DNA of 64,000 nucleotides from Crambe crambe (Eukaryota > Porifera > Demospongiae > Poecilosclerida > Crambeidae), in assembly GCA_963924555.1 (NCBI GenBank), contig OZ004594.1, positions 992,001-1,056,000 of the forward strand, in the 5' to 3' direction. Below are positions 1 through 11,848 of the stretch, piece by piece (positions within the stretch are counted from its first letter, which is position 1; the number at the start of each line of letters is the position of its first letter). A program made the translations under genes and the position numbers. The notes below the pieces were generated by a model that worked only from the letters and a program-made list of their open reading frames with translations, ran no database searches and had not been told where the DNA came from.

Positions 1-904
1 CAGCTCTTCCAATGTTTACAAAATATGCAACGTTCAGACCCACTTGCTCATAGTCTACTCAGTAACCAAATCATTAATGAAAAAAATAGCCTCTCTCGGT
101 TCATTAAACCTGATGTCCTACATGTACAACAAACAGAATCATATTCAAGTATACTTGATAATAAAAGCAACTATTTACCACTTTCTGAAGTATATGTTGG
201 TCTAGTAGTAGTTACCAAGTCAGTGATGAACAAACTCCTTAATGAAGGTTGAGATAAGTGAAAGCCAGTGGAAACTATGTATTCAAGGTGCTATTGCATT
301 TTATGAATGTTCACTGAAGTATATTATCAATATGGTAGCCTTTGGGAACATGCTGTCTGGATTGATTTTTTTGAACGCAAAAATGCTAGGTGGTCTGGTA
401 TTGAATACATTTTTCAGTGAAAAGTATAGTGACGTTTTAAAGTTTGATGAATGTTTGATTTGAATTTCAGAACTGAAATTCCAGAAAATGCATTTGAAGA
501 GGCACTACTAAAAGAAGATGATGAGGGTAATAAGGATTATTGCATGGATATTGATCTGGTATGATATACAACAGTTAAAAAATCCTGCTGCTTTGAATAA
601 CCGTTTTCCACTCCTATCCAACTTGTAGTACCCCACAGGCACTCAAATGCTGGAAGGAATTGAACGTGTTTTTTCTCTTGTTAACAAAAAATAAAAGGGA
701 TGGAATTGGCTTGATGTTGAAGGTTCCCCGTCTGTTTTGGCAGTTAAGTTAGACTGTCCAGACTCCATTTATGACAGCCAATTATTACATGATGCTAAGA
801 AGGCAACAACTATATACATAACAGAGACCATGCACAAGCAAGTAAATAACTAACACTAACATAGCCATAATATTTTTATTATTGTGGGTCAATCAGGACA
901 ACTA
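1..904 (+). mobile_element. hAT-type DNA transposon, 3' part (decayed)
   Basis: The window opens inside the same element seen whole at 12117-14511. It carries the 3' end of the transposase pseudogene, broken by stops and frameshifts, including a piece at 242-463 present in every copy. The region reading 'GTQMLEGIERVFSLV' near 640-690 resembles the C-terminal part of hAT transposases. The element ends at 904 and is followed by the 8-bp target duplication TGGATTGG at 905-912. The left end lies outside the window. Confidence 0.7.
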
Positions 905-1566
905 TGGATTGGTGAGTCCATTTATATTGGGGCAGTCCCTGAGCTAATTGATTCAGGTAGAGACTACCCCATGAGCTGAGTACCCTCTACTTCCTCCTTT
1001 CTTTCCTCCTCTCCAGAATAAGCCTCTTGATTGAGGAGATAGGAATGGTGTTGGCCAATGGCATGTGGCCCTTGCATCAGTCAGTGGAACAGACAGGACG
1101 TTCAGAAGGGGGAGAAGAACACCATCGTCACCAGCTACAACAGGAACTTCACTGGGCGCAATGACGCCAACCCACAGACCTCCCAGAGATCATGACAGCA
1201 TTGGCTCTCGCTGGGACTCTGGAGTTTAACCCCAAGACTGACACCCTCACAGGTAGTATAACATAACAGTGTGAGGACGTCTAAACCCTCCAGTATACTT
1301 TTTTCATCTGACATTTTGTCCTGAATGATCAGACATTTAACAGTTTGATTGGAAAAGTATGCAAAACATGAAACATGCACCACAATGCTCTAACTAGTTA
1401 ACACTTCAAGGTCCGTTTTGTTTTATTTTAGCCAGTGAAATGCATGTTATGACACGAGGACGGCTCGTCAAACGAGATCCTGCTGGAACACACTTTCAAC
1501 CAGGCACAGATTGACTGGTTCAAGGCTGGATCTGCTCTCAACAGGATGGCAGAGATGTTAAAGTAG
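905..1566 (+). pseudogene. Aconitase 3' fragment, unit 0
   Basis: This is an unprocessed fragment of mitochondrial aconitase that keeps its introns. It holds the exon reading '[19 protein letters not shown]' and the last exon ending '...MAEML K stop' at 1564-1566. The exons between them are missing: sequence matching the intron after 4130 jumps straight to sequence matching 5820. The 'vlanacgp' exon has a base-level disruption and lacks the stretch around 'THAFV'. The last exon is frameshifted. It is non-functional and flanks the hAT insertion. Confidence 0.85.
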
Positions 1567-2340
1567 TTGGTCTATTGTGACAACAACACTCACAATGCAC
1601 TTGAGCTGTACTTCATTCTTATTGCTGTGTATCAAATAAACCTTATGCAACCAAAAAAAAGCTAGAGCAAAGTATTTATATCATTTTTTGACGGTGACAC
1701 TGGATCTGTTGTAGTCTCGCGGGCCAGACTAGATCTGTTCTTCTATTTCCCCACATGAATTTCATTGGTGTTGAATGCCATTCGTTTAGTTGGTAAAGGT
1801 CATCAGTATCACGCGTCCATATACATACATCGAACGCGAAATAGGTTTATGAATTAACGATTAATACCAAATCAGAATTGACAAAATTACATAGGTGTGC
1901 ATATTGAGTTCCAAGGAAAGCATGTACGATGAAAAGAACTGGCTCTGCAGAATCACATAATACAGATAATCATACAAGGAAGTCTCATGCAATGCCTTGC
2001 ATAAGGGAAGGAGGTCACACGATATTGATTCTACCAATGTGTGTGACTATGAACACAAAATATAAAGTGTAGCCTGTACGAGTTCAGCTCCCCCCCCCCT
2101 TTAATGCAACTAGTACCTAAATGATTCTAGAAACTCACCTGAGTGTTAGAGTAGACTTGGAAGTGAAGCAGTAATGTGGGCAATCATTTCTTCTGCAATT
2201 GGAATAACAAATATAAGTAGTGTCTCTCCACCTCACCTTCCATACTCACCTTCCTGGTCTTGGAGGCTATATCTGTGTGACGAGTTTTATCAAGAGCTGT
2301 GACTAGACTCTCCCAGTTGGGAGGACCACTTTTTTTGTTT
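1567..2340 (-). pseudogene. Death-domain gene 3' end, truncated (unit 0)
   Basis: This stretch matches the 3' flank and terminal exons of the array genes (compare 15180-15955). The death-domain exon is present only as its last part (about 2256-2340, minus strand, 'GPPNWESLVTALDKTRHTDI') and stops at a breakpoint near 2340-2355, where it meets SEC6 sequence. No GTPase exon is attached, so this is a broken edge of a unit. The sequence around 1713-1737 contains a near-palindromic motif, GTCTCGCGGGCCAGAC, repeated in the other units. Confidence 0.8.
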
Positions 2341-2384
2341 CTCCTCTCAGGCAGGCGCGGTGTATATGTAATATGTAGCATGTC

Positions 2385-3487
2385 GCGCGCGCGTACGTAC
2401 TTTGAACCCAAATCTGGGAGGGTCCAGCATAAATTTGTTGAGGTTGAAGATATCTATGCCTCCACTGACTACCATGCGGCTGCATTGGAGTCTAGAGACT
2501 CAGCAATGAAGGATGTGGCAAACCATCTAAATGTAAGACTCTGTAGCTATTAAAGGTTGCTAATTTGGGGAACTTAACAGATCCCTAGTCCTGATAAAAT
2601 CTTTTAGCTAGATGTGTAATCCCTTCCTTGTTCCTATCTATGCTCTTGTGGCATATCACCACTTAAATCTTTCATCATACTTACTTATCCGTGCATTTCC
2701 ATAGAAACCCGAGTCTTTGGACAGACTTGATCAATACAAGAGAGAAAGAAGGTATGATCTGATGAATATTTGCAGCTTGAATCTAGTGTTTTATCTATCC
2801 AGGCCACTATTGAATCTCAGCTGCGTAATGCAGTGCAGACTCAGCTGGATGGTGTGCAGAAGGGTCTTCATACCCTCCAGGACTTGGAGAAGACAGTGAG
2901 TGAAGTCAAGTCAAGCATGGGAGATGTGGAGCGGCTGTACCAGGACTGCGCTGAGCTCTCCGATGTGGTTAAACCGATCAAAAAAGTCAATCGAAAACAC
3001 AGACAAGTGAGTTAATGGATTCCCTCCCCCATTTTGTTTACATAATGAAGACTGGGGGGTCAATGAGCATGCCTCTTGTACCATTACCATGATGATTCCA
3101 TGGCAACTTTGCTCCATTGCTATGGTTTTGTGTCCACTGCAGCTGAAGACCACTACTATTCACCTCAATAACATATTCAATGTGCCCACTGTCGTCAAGG
3201 AGACACATGAGCTCATTCAACAGGACAAACTATTAGAAGCTCATAGAAAGTAAGAAAGAGGAGGAGGGGAAGGTATGGGTCCACTTTTTTTTTTCTTAGT
3301 CTTGCAGAATTGGAGCATACTAGGGATGAATTCTCTATCAAAGTGAAGATGCTTTTGTGGACAAAAATACAGTGAGTTATGACATCATCAATGTGTGTGC
3401 CAATGTTTATCTCTTGTGTGTACAATTATTATATTATCGGGTCTTGACTCTTTCTCTCTTTTCCTTTCAGTCTCTGCATCATGTGAC
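2385..3487 (+). pseudogene. SEC6/EXOC3 5' fragment
   Basis: This is a duplicate of the first six exons of the exocyst SEC6 gene whose full copy starts at 51988. Exon remnants lie near 2457-2533, 2705-2752, 2803-3006, 3142-3249, 3302-3370 and 3471-3487. It is broken: the start codon context is lost (TATGCC instead of ATGTCA), exon 2 has a deletion that puts it out of frame with exon 3, and exon 5 lacks about 10 nt relative to the intact copy. It ends abruptly inside exon 6, where aconitase sequence begins. About 95% identity with the intact copy implies an older duplication than units 2-5 (estimate by eye). Confidence 0.88.
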
Positions 3488-3489
3488 TA

Positions 3490-6001
3490 TCATGCTCAGC
3501 ACTGATTGGTAGCTGTACCAACGGTTCTTACGAGGACATGAGCAGGTCTGCCAGCATTGCTCGTCAGGCACTCAATCATGGAGTCAAGGTAAAGTGAGTG
3601 ACCGGTTCCATCAGCAAGAAACCTTCTCTTATGAAATCCTTTGTAGGTCTTCTTTTACTGTGACTCCTGGATCAGAACAGATCAGAGCCACCATCACTAG
3701 AGATGGATTGGTGAGTCTATTTTAAATTGGGGCAGTCCCTGAGCTAATTGGTTAAGGTAGAGACTGCCCCATGAGTTGAGTACCCATCTACTTCCTTCTT
3801 TCTTTCCTCCTCTCCAGAACAAGCCTCTTGAGGAGATAGGAGGATTGGTGTTGGCCAATGCCTGCGGCCCTTGCATCGATCAGTGGAACAGACAGGACGT
3901 TCAGAAGGGGGAGAAGAACACCATCGTCACCAGCTACAACAGGAACTTCACTGGGCGCAACAACACCAACCCACAGATACACGCTTTTGTGGCCTCCCCA
4001 GAGATCGTGACAGCATTGGCTCTCGCTGGGACTCTGGAGTTCAACCCCGAGACTGACACCCTCATAGGTAGTACCAGGACTCAACGTAACATTTTGAAAG
4101 TGTGAGGACATTTGTCTAATACTATTCAACCCTCCAGTAAAGTCACCATTACTTTTTCATCTGACATTTTGTCCTGACAAGTCAGCCTATGAATAGGACA
4201 TTTAACAGTTTGATGACAGGCTGTTACATTGAGCCCTGGATACTGACTCAAATATTGAGCAGTTGAGACCATTATTCGACTACTTTGAGTACTTTTCTTT
4301 ACTTTTCTGCTAAAACTTCATCCCTTGTTTGCCACAATACGTAGGAAAAGATGGCAAGGAGTTCAAGTTGGAGAGTCCCTATGGTGACGAACTTCCTGAC
4401 AGAGGGTTTGACCCTGGGTCCGATACTTATCAGGAACCTCCTCCGGACGGCTCGCAACTGTCTGTCCATGTGTCCCCTGAAAGGTGGGCACTAATTCATA
4501 TGAGATTAAAGTTGTGTGGTAGGGAATGACCTATGTATTCTAAAGGGCTATATATTTTTTTCATTTTCAAATGCAGTAAGCGTCTTCAGCTCTTGACACC
4601 ATTCAACCAATGGGATGGGAAGGATATAGAGGACGCCTTGATTCTTATCAAAGTTCACGGAAAGTGCACGACAGATCACATCAGTGCTGCTGGACCCTGG
4701 CTCAAGTACAGAGGTCATCTGGACAACATCTCCAATAACATGTTCCTCACGTGAGTTCAAAAGTTCAGCAACCAGAAACCATTTTGGAATTCTTGTTTTC
4801 ATTGTAGTGCCGTGAATGCAGAGAACATGAAGATGAATTCAGTAAAGAATCAGCTGACAGGAGAGTATGGGGATGTCCCTGGAACTGCCAGATTTTATAA
4901 GGTATTATCGTATCCATATCAAAAGATTCCCTTCCTCCTCTCTCCCTCCTCCCTCCTCTACCCCTTTCCCCTCGTCCCTCCTCTACCCCTTTCCCCTCCT
5001 CCCTCCTCTACCCCTTTCCCCTCCTCCCTCCTTTACCCCTTTCCCTCCACCCTCCTCTACCCCTTTCCCCTCGTCCCTCCTTTGCCCCTTTCCCCTTCTC
5101 CCTCCTCCACCCCTTTCCCTCCTCCCTCCTCTACCCCTTTCCCCTCCTCCCTCCTTTACCCCTTTCCCCTCCTTCCTCCTCTACCCCTTTCCCCTTGTCC
5201 CTCCTTTACCCCTTTCCCCTCCTTCCTCCTCTACCCCTTTCCCCTCGTCCCTCCTTTACCCCTTTCCCCTCCTCCCTCCTTTACCCCTTTCCCCTCCTTC
5301 CTCCTCTACCCCTCCTCCCTCCTCTACCCCTTTCCCCTCCTCCCTCCTCTACCCCTTTCCCCTCCTCCCTCGTCTACCCCTTTCCCCTCCTCCCTCCTCT
5401 ACCCCTTTCCCCTCCTCCCTCGTCTACCCCTTTCCCCTCCTCCCTCCTCTCCTCCTCCCTCCACCCTCCCTCCCTCTCTAGGCAGAAGGAGTGCCATGGG
5501 TGGTAGTAGGGGATCAGAACTACGGGGAAGGGAGCAGCAGGGAGCATGCAGCTCTGGAACCGAGACACTTGGGAGGAAGAGCCATCATTGTCAAGAGTTT
5601 TGCTCGCATTCATGGTAGAATAATATTTTATAAACAGCTATTCTTTAGTCTCAACTTTCTTCCTCCCTCCAGAAACCAATCTGAAGAAACAGGGAATGCT
5701 TCCTTCGACTTTTTCAAACCCGGATGACTACGATAAGGTGCAACCATTCGACTGAATCTCGCTCCTTGGCCTTCCACAGCTTACCCCTGGAAAAAGTATG
5801 AAATTTTTTTTTTCACTAGTGGTCTAACTAGTGAACACTTCAAGGTCCGTTTGATTTTTATTTTAGCCAGTGAAATGTGTGTTACAACACGAGGATGGCT
5901 TGTCAGATGAGATCCTGCTGGAACACACTTTCAACCAGGCACAGATTGACTGGTTCAAGGCTGGATCTGCTCTCAACAGGATGGCAGAGATGTTAAAGTA
6001 G
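3490..6001 (+). pseudogene. Mitochondrial aconitase, 3' half (broken)
   Basis: Nine exons code in order for the C-terminal half of aconitase: 'IGSCTN' (an Fe-S cluster cysteine motif), '[11 protein letters not shown]', '[10 protein letters not shown]' (two further cluster cysteines), 'NFTGRN', '[14 protein letters not shown]', '[20 protein letters not shown]' and the terminal '[15 protein letters not shown] stop'. The layout matches ACO2. The N-terminal half is absent; SEC6 sequence lies directly upstream. Two lesions mark it as a pseudogene: an in-frame TGA in the penultimate exon (5753-5755, after 'YDKVQPFD') and one extra A at that exon's donor that shifts the last exon. Sequencing error could explain the single-base lesion. 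A polyadenylation-like AATAAA lies near 6103. It is the 'empty site' reference for the hAT insertion. Confidence 0.88.
4925..5480 (+). repeat. Pyrimidine-only minisatellite in an aconitase intron
   Basis: About 550 bp of imperfect repeats built on CCCCTTTCCCCTCCTCCCTC with TCTA spacers. The strand is almost pure pyrimidine. It lies between the exons ending 'TARFYK' and starting 'AEGVPWVV' and gives long meaningless open frames (Pro/Leu/Ser repeats), so no gene should be called here. It is absent from the other aconitase fragments, which lack this intron. Confidence 0.95.
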
Positions 6002-6621
6002 TTGGTCTAGAACTTGTAACAACAACACTCACAATGCACTTGAGTTAGCTGTACTTTAGTAAGTGGTTTATTTGTACTTAATTGTTATTGTGTGTTTATC
6101 AAATAAACCTTACAGCAACCCCATGCGACAAAAAAAGAACAAAAACAACGCTATAATCTTTTTTAACGGTGGATCTTTTCTCCTCCAATTTCCCCACATG
6201 TAGATTATTTATCAGACTAACTAAATGTGCTTCTGTGTCTTCATCTGGAGGCTGTAGTGAAGAATGACCCTCGTGAATTGGTAAAGGTCATCAGTATCAC
6301 GCGCGTCCATATATTAATCGAAATAAGTTTATGAATTAACGATTATTACCAAATCAGAATTGATAAAAATTACAAAGGTGTGCATATTGAGTTCCAAGGG
6401 AAGCATGTACAATGAAAAGAACTGGATCTGCAGAATCACATAATACAGATAAATGACTCCCACGGAAGTCTCATGCAATATAAGGGAAGGAGGTCACACG
6501 ATATTGATTCTACCAAACTAAATATAAAATGTAGCCTGCACGAGCACTTTGATTCAAAAATGATTTTGAAACTCACCTGAGTGTTAGAGTAGACTTGGAA
6601 GTGAAGCAGTAATGTGGGCAA
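6002..6621. other. Intergenic, aconitase 3' end to array gene 1 3' end
   Basis: Tail-to-tail spacer. It contains the aconitase poly(A) signal and a region homologous to 1600-2160 in unit 0. Minus-strand exon-like sequence with a 'CTCACCTGAGTG' donor complement near 6575 suggests a 3'-UTR intron or an alternative last exon of the array gene. No other gene is seen. Confidence 0.5.
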
Positions 6622-9600
6622 TCATTTCTTCTGCAATTAGAATAACAAATAAGTAGTGTCTCTTCACCTCTCCTTCCATGCTCACCTTCCTGGCCTTGGA
6701 TGCTATATCTGTGTGACGAGTTTTATCGAGAGCTGTGGCTAGACTCTCCCAGCTAGGAGGACCACTTTTTTTGTTAACGTCATCATCTCCTCTAAGCCAG
6801 GAAGCAACCATTTCATCAGGAAACATTTCCATTTTCATCAGTTTGATGAAAGACAATCCAAGAGCCGTCCCCAACTTTATAACGCCCTTCTTGTCTAGAT
6901 TTTCAAGCAGCTCAGTGACTTCAAAATGGTCAGCCATTCCAAGAGAACTTTGAGAGTCTATAAGGGAAGGGGAATAAATGAGTTGCCTTCATGTTTGCAT
7001 AATTTAATATTTACCTTTTTCAGCTTTAGCTTCTTCATCATGTGAGCCCAGCCACTCCACATGGTGTGGTTCAAGCTCACCACAAACACCTGGATTCTTC
7101 TTGCAGTTCCAGATTTTCAGTCCAGATATATATTTATCATTGATCTCCGCTAGATGAAACTCCTGGGACTTAGCCCCATTTCCAACCTCGGAGTCACAGA
7201 GACATGGAAAAGCAAGAGTGTAGGAAGCATTGCTGATGTTACGCACTCGAATAGATTCATCAAGAGCTTTACAGACACTGATCCTCACCGCTTGGCACGA
7301 TCTAGCAAAGGCACATTTAAGACTGATCTCCACATGAACCTCGTAACGAGTGGAAAGATCTAAGTAAGTGATATGAACTGGGCCTGCTTTAAAGCTGATC
7401 GCATTCCTGAAGAGCTGACCAGCTTCATACAAAAACTTCCAAGGAGAAGGGCATTTGTTTTTGGTTGAAGTAAGAAAAGCAACAGAAGAAGAAAAGAGTC
7501 CCAAGGGGGCATACCCCGAGGGGAAAGCTATAACGAGACACGTTTTGGTTGGTCGCTGAATATCTTTGACGTTCTTGATATCAAGTAAAGCAGGCATGAA
7601 GTACAGGTTGAGATCAAGGTCAAGTGGGGTAAGAATCAAGAGATCTTCAAAGATCTTGGCCACAGTATGGTGGTCGTACAGACCTGGCACATAACCATAA
7701 GAAAACTTCTCAAGGATATCCAAGGTCACCTCACCACGCTGATGGAATTTGATCCACTTTCCACCAGTATCGGCTAGAGGTTCTGAACCACCTCTCAAGC
7801 TGTAGCTCTTCTTGATCAGCTCGTTGACCTTATTGAGGAGGACATTGGGATCACAGAAGATGACTTCCTCAGCACTCGAAGGGAAGTACTGAATGAGGTT
7901 GAGACTGTCGAGATGAAGGAGAGCTGCTCTGGCTGCAGTTTCCGTGAAATGGAGAGAACGCGCAATATTTAGACAATCGTGAACACTTATGACCTGTTGC
8001 TGATTATCTTTCAATCGCTTTTCAATTTCCAGCTCAAGGGCATAATATTGGAGGGGGATCGGTGTATGTGGAGGTGCAAGGCCTTCCACTTCACTTCGAA
8101 CTTGACCAACAACTTTCTTGTCTTCTGCATTTGGTGATCGAGCATTGAGGGGGAATATGCAACCCTTCCCATAGTAGATGATATCACTGAATAGGTTTGA
8201 TTCGGACTCTGGTTCTGGATTCAAAATGCCTCTAAGCACCCGATCCTTTTGCTCACGACTCTCAGGACAATCTCCTTCTTTATCGCGATGCGTCCCAACT
8301 ACTATGATTTTAGGCCGAGGTGCCTCCTGCCCCTTCTCTGCAGAGGCAGTGGAGGGAAGGGAATAGATGGTCTGGACACAGTGCTGGAAGATTTCCTTGT
8401 GGCTCATGGGGAAAGGATACGATTCACCAAGAGGCTCGCCATCTTCTCTGTAATATGCGATCTGTGGTCTATCATCAAGCTGATCGCACAGCCTAAAAAC
8501 GAAGATACCAAGCGTAGCATTTCGAAGGAAAGCCGTAAGAAGCTCATGGAACTGAGGCTGCCCTCCACTGTCTATGATGTAGATCCAAGTAATTTTCAGC
8601 AATCTTCCTTTCTTGGATCGACCAATCAGCTTGATCACAGTCGTTCTGGCCACAGTGTAGTCAGTAAATGTTGAGCTACTGGCCGAATCAAAACTTCCAT
8701 GCTCTTTCGAGGCTCCATTATTCGATTTTTGCTGCACGAAAACAGCAGAAGAAGTGGAATCAATGTCGATGCTCGCATTGATGGCATCTGCAAGAATAGT
8801 TATAAGTTCCTCAGCTCCAACGACCTCCCAGACCTGATTGTTTAGTGCTTCAGTCATGCCTAACCTCAGACAGGTGGTCATGACCCTCTTGGCTTTCTCG
8901 ATGACTCCCGTACTGATTCGGAAATGTGGAAGGATGACGTCAAAGAGGAGAGATGCGAAAGAGGACTTGCCAGCTCCAGCTGCCCCCACAATCACCGCCT
9001 TAATAATACTCGTATCAACATGCCCCTTCTCCATTGCATTGTCATGCTATTAAAAAAATGATCAGAATATAAAAGCCTGGAAATCTGACATTGGCTTTGC
9101 ACGCAATAGCTATGCTTTTTATCAGACTCATGCCTACTGTACAAGGACTCCAGCACATGCAGGGTTTATTTCAAGGGGGGCGAGGGGGGCTTCTGCCCCC
9201 TCTGAATAATGGCTTGCCCCCTTAGGAATTAGCTAGTTTTTGTAATGAGATTATCATAGAATTCCACAAACATGTACTGGTTTAAAGTTGCCCCTCCTCA
9301 AATTTTTTCACTAGGCATTTGACCCCCCTCGAGCAAAATCCTGAATTAAACCCTGACATGTATTCTACTTACCAACTTTATTCTTGTGGCTTCGTCCAGA
9401 GGACTTGACAACGTCACTCCTGCATAATTATGACGAATCACTCTGGGTTAAGGGGGTCAGATTGTTTTATCTACCTTTGTCAGTTGATGACACCTCTTTA
9501 TCTCCATCTATATCATGAAAAGAGAATACCATAACATAATATGAACCCTGAGAGAATGAGTGCAAGTATATGGGGAAGCCACTTCTGGCTCATACCAATG

Positions 9601-11614
9601 TCTCTCTATCACAATTTTAATTGATAAGACAGTTAACTATGTTTGATGTCTGATTCCTGCACAAGGGATATACAGTAAGTCCACTCTGGTCTGTGAGTGA
9701 CTTGTTGCTGCATTTGGTTACTAGGAGTCAGCTCACCAGGTTCAGTAGGAGAGTTGGTGGGTCCTTCAGCTGGAAGGACAGGCTCAGAGGGAGGTTCAGG
9801 GGGTTCAGGAGGTCTGGGGGGTCCAGGAGAAGAAGCTAATGAAGAGGGAAGAAGGACTTTGTGAATATACACTATTTACTTCATATATCCACTACAAACA
9901 ACAGAAAGTCCCTTTATATTCTATAAAATTCCTTTAAAGAAAGTAATAAAATCAATCATCTAGATAGCACAAGTCTTAGAGAATGATATCACTTATACAG
10001 AGAGAAGAGAGAATTTTTCTAAGCAGAATGGCATTGAAATGAAGACTATAGCACTTTCCATTCAAAAGTTATGGCCTTTCAAACTTTAATTATTTTCACC
10101 TACTTTTAATTAACCACTAATTAATTTCTACAACTACTAATTACATGCGCTACATATACTACACGTACTTATTTTAGCTTGGGGGTATTATTTACATTAC
10201 ACCATGTACTGCTACATCATCTAATTAGTGCCAAGTAGTTATACATCTTGATACTTACAATTCAGTTGCCTGAGGGCATTTTCTCTCTCCTTTATTTCTT
10301 CTTCATACTTATGGATGTATTCTTTATCCTCCTGGATGTATCCCTCATACTTCTGCACATCCTCCTCCAGCTCCTTCCTCCTCTCCACAGACAGGGAGGG
10401 CTGGTCCAACTCCTCCTTGCATCTAGCAATCCTCTGCACACATGGAACACACACTAGGTATGGACTGGGCCACATGCCACGCCCTCATCACACCACTGCT
10501 ACACTCATCACTCACCTGTTCACAGAGCTCTATCATCCTCTGACAGGTTGCCTTCCTCTGTGAGGAGTGAGAGAGAGAAGGTGAGACAACCATACAACCA
10601 ACACACAAAGACAGCCATCATGCACCACAAAAAAAAATCACCACACGCACAGCATGTGAGCTACGGCCTCCAAACTTGGAGAACGTGTAGAGTGAAGTAT
10701 GCTCCAGAAGGTCATGGGGGTCATGAGTCGCCAGGCCCCGCCCATTTCCCTCGGCAGACCCGCATGGGGGTATTATGGTCTGTCGAAAATTGAGCAGGGG
10801 TCTAGCATGCAAGGCATTTGAGCTGCAGACTCCAAACATGGAGAATCTTCGTTATATGTTATGCTCAATAGTGCCATGGGGTACACGAGTCTCAAGACCC
10901 CACCCACTTCCCCCGGCAGAGGTGCACATGGATTATGCTGAGTCAGCATTTGGGTCATAAAATTGAACAGGGGGTCTGGCCTTCCTGTGGAAATTCCAGA
11001 TGAGGAGCACCCTCAAAACAGTGGGGCAAATAATACTGGAGGTAACTGCTTTAAGGTCGAGTAGTCCAGCATTCCAACAAGCAACTCCTCCCTGCAAACG
11101 AGCACCCCTCAATCTTAACAGGCTGTTGCTATGTATTATGTGCCTCCTGCTATGGGCCTAAGGTGCTTGCAGTGACTGGAGGGTCTTGCTGGAGGCACTG
11201 GACCAACACAAGCAACTACTTCCACAAACAACTTACCTCCAATAAATCCTTTATCTCTTCCTCATGTTCCTTTATCTGTGAGGAAACAAACCAGTCACAG
11301 CAACTATTCTAGCACACTCAAGTAGCTAACTACACAATGGCATAACTCTACTCAAACCTAAAGAATATTCTACACCTCAAATACGCAGCTAGCCTAGGCC
11401 TAGATAGTGTCTGGACTAAAATCAGCAGCTGCTAGATAATGACACGCCAGCTGCCAGTCTTTCCGCCTAGCTAGGCGGCCCTTTTGATTATACGGATTTG
11501 ATAGAGCTGTCTACACATTAATTTTAAATAAGCTTAGGACATGTACAGGAGCATATGCTATCACAAAAAAATATGGGCACAATCTGTTACCTTTAGAAGT
11601 CTTTCCTGGTCCAT
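6622..11614 (-). CDS. Roc-COR-death-domain protein, array copy 1
   Basis: Minus-strand exons: 11591-11614 (start, MDQERLLK), 11237-11275, 10516-10557, 10259-10433, Pro-rich 9674-9835, two small exons near 9482-9515 and 9375-9422, the 2-kb GTPase exon (about 7017-9046) and the death-domain exon (about 6685-6948). The last exon closes at a TGA at 6622. Splice phases agree throughout. The GTPase exon has a P-loop GAAGAGKSS, a switch-II-like DSGGQ and a GTHRDKE motif in the G4 position, followed by a COR-like region. The death domain starts around MADHFEVTELL. Known families with this layout (DAPK-like ROCO proteins) signal in cell death; the role here is inference. No transmembrane segment or signal peptide is seen. 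The GTPase exon differs from copies 2-5 by several percent. A MITE (9160-9355) sits in the intron 5' of the GTPase exon. Confidence 0.85.
9160..9355. mobile_element. MITE, CAGGGTTTA ends, 5-bp target duplication ACATG
   Basis: The 196-bp insert is present only in copy 1; the matching site in copies 2-5 reads straight through. The ends are CAGGGTTTA and its complement TAAACCCTG, flanked by ACATG on both sides. The interior is rich in G and C runs and has no coding capacity. It resembles the element at 57852-58186. Confidence 0.8.
10259..11614 (-). other. Hypervariable N-terminal helix exons, copy 1
   Basis: Exon 1 MDQERLLK; exon 2 IKEHEEEIKDLLE; exon 3 RKATCQRMIELCEQ (variable residues R1 T4 C5 R7 M8 L11 C12). 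In exon 4 the variable residues are R1, R4, D25, K28, G31, Y32, E35, D36, Y39 and K42. All exons join in phase 0. Ile, Leu or Val recurs every seven residues through exons 2-4 (Lys once, at exon 3 residue 2), which sets the 'a' register. The variable residues fall at c, d, f and g. Confidence 0.85.
10655..10985. repeat. Imperfect 150-bp tandem duplication in intron 2 of the array genes
   Basis: Two diverged half-copies (about 10660-10800 and 10815-10975) share the pattern 'gagct..c...ctccaaac.tggagaa', then 'atgctc', 'cc.catttcc/cccacttcccc.cggcaga', and end near 'aattgagcagggg/aattgaacaggggg'. The pair lies between hypervariable exons 2 and 3 and is kept in every array copy (for example 19685-20000, 29570-29885, 38632-38945, 47775-48095, and decayed at 51130-51415). 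No function is assigned. Confidence 0.6.
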
Positions 11615-11844
11615 AGACGGCAGCAAATGCTTTGTGCTCTTGATTGTCTGTTTTGGAGGAGGAATCAACCTTGGGCGTGGCGCATAGGGCGCATATGCAT
11701 GGGCGCATAACGACTCAATACAAGCCCCACCCTTTTGGAATTTGGTGATTACTTAATGTCTTAATGTAATTGTCTTAAGTATTGGCATATGCCCATCCTC
11801 CTCTTACTAGATCTACCTGTGGCTAACCCTGTAGTTGCTTTACT

Positions 11845-11848
<4 letters not shown>

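Noticed and set aside
242-463. 73-aa open frame repeated in every unit, possible small conserved gene
   Set aside because: It lies in the middle of the decayed hAT transposase region; conservation reflects recent copying of the whole unit.
1135-1383. 82-aa minus-strand open frame present in each unit
   Set aside because: It is antisense to the aconitase exon fragment and its intron.
4812-5618. Long Pro/Leu/Ser open frames, up to 268 aa
   Set aside because: They are translations of the pyrimidine minisatellite in an aconitase intron; only the aconitase exons at each end are real.
10618-10839. 73-aa minus-strand open frame in each unit
   Set aside because: It falls in the intron between variable exons 2 and 3 and covers the 150-bp doublet; there is no splice-consistent link to the gene.
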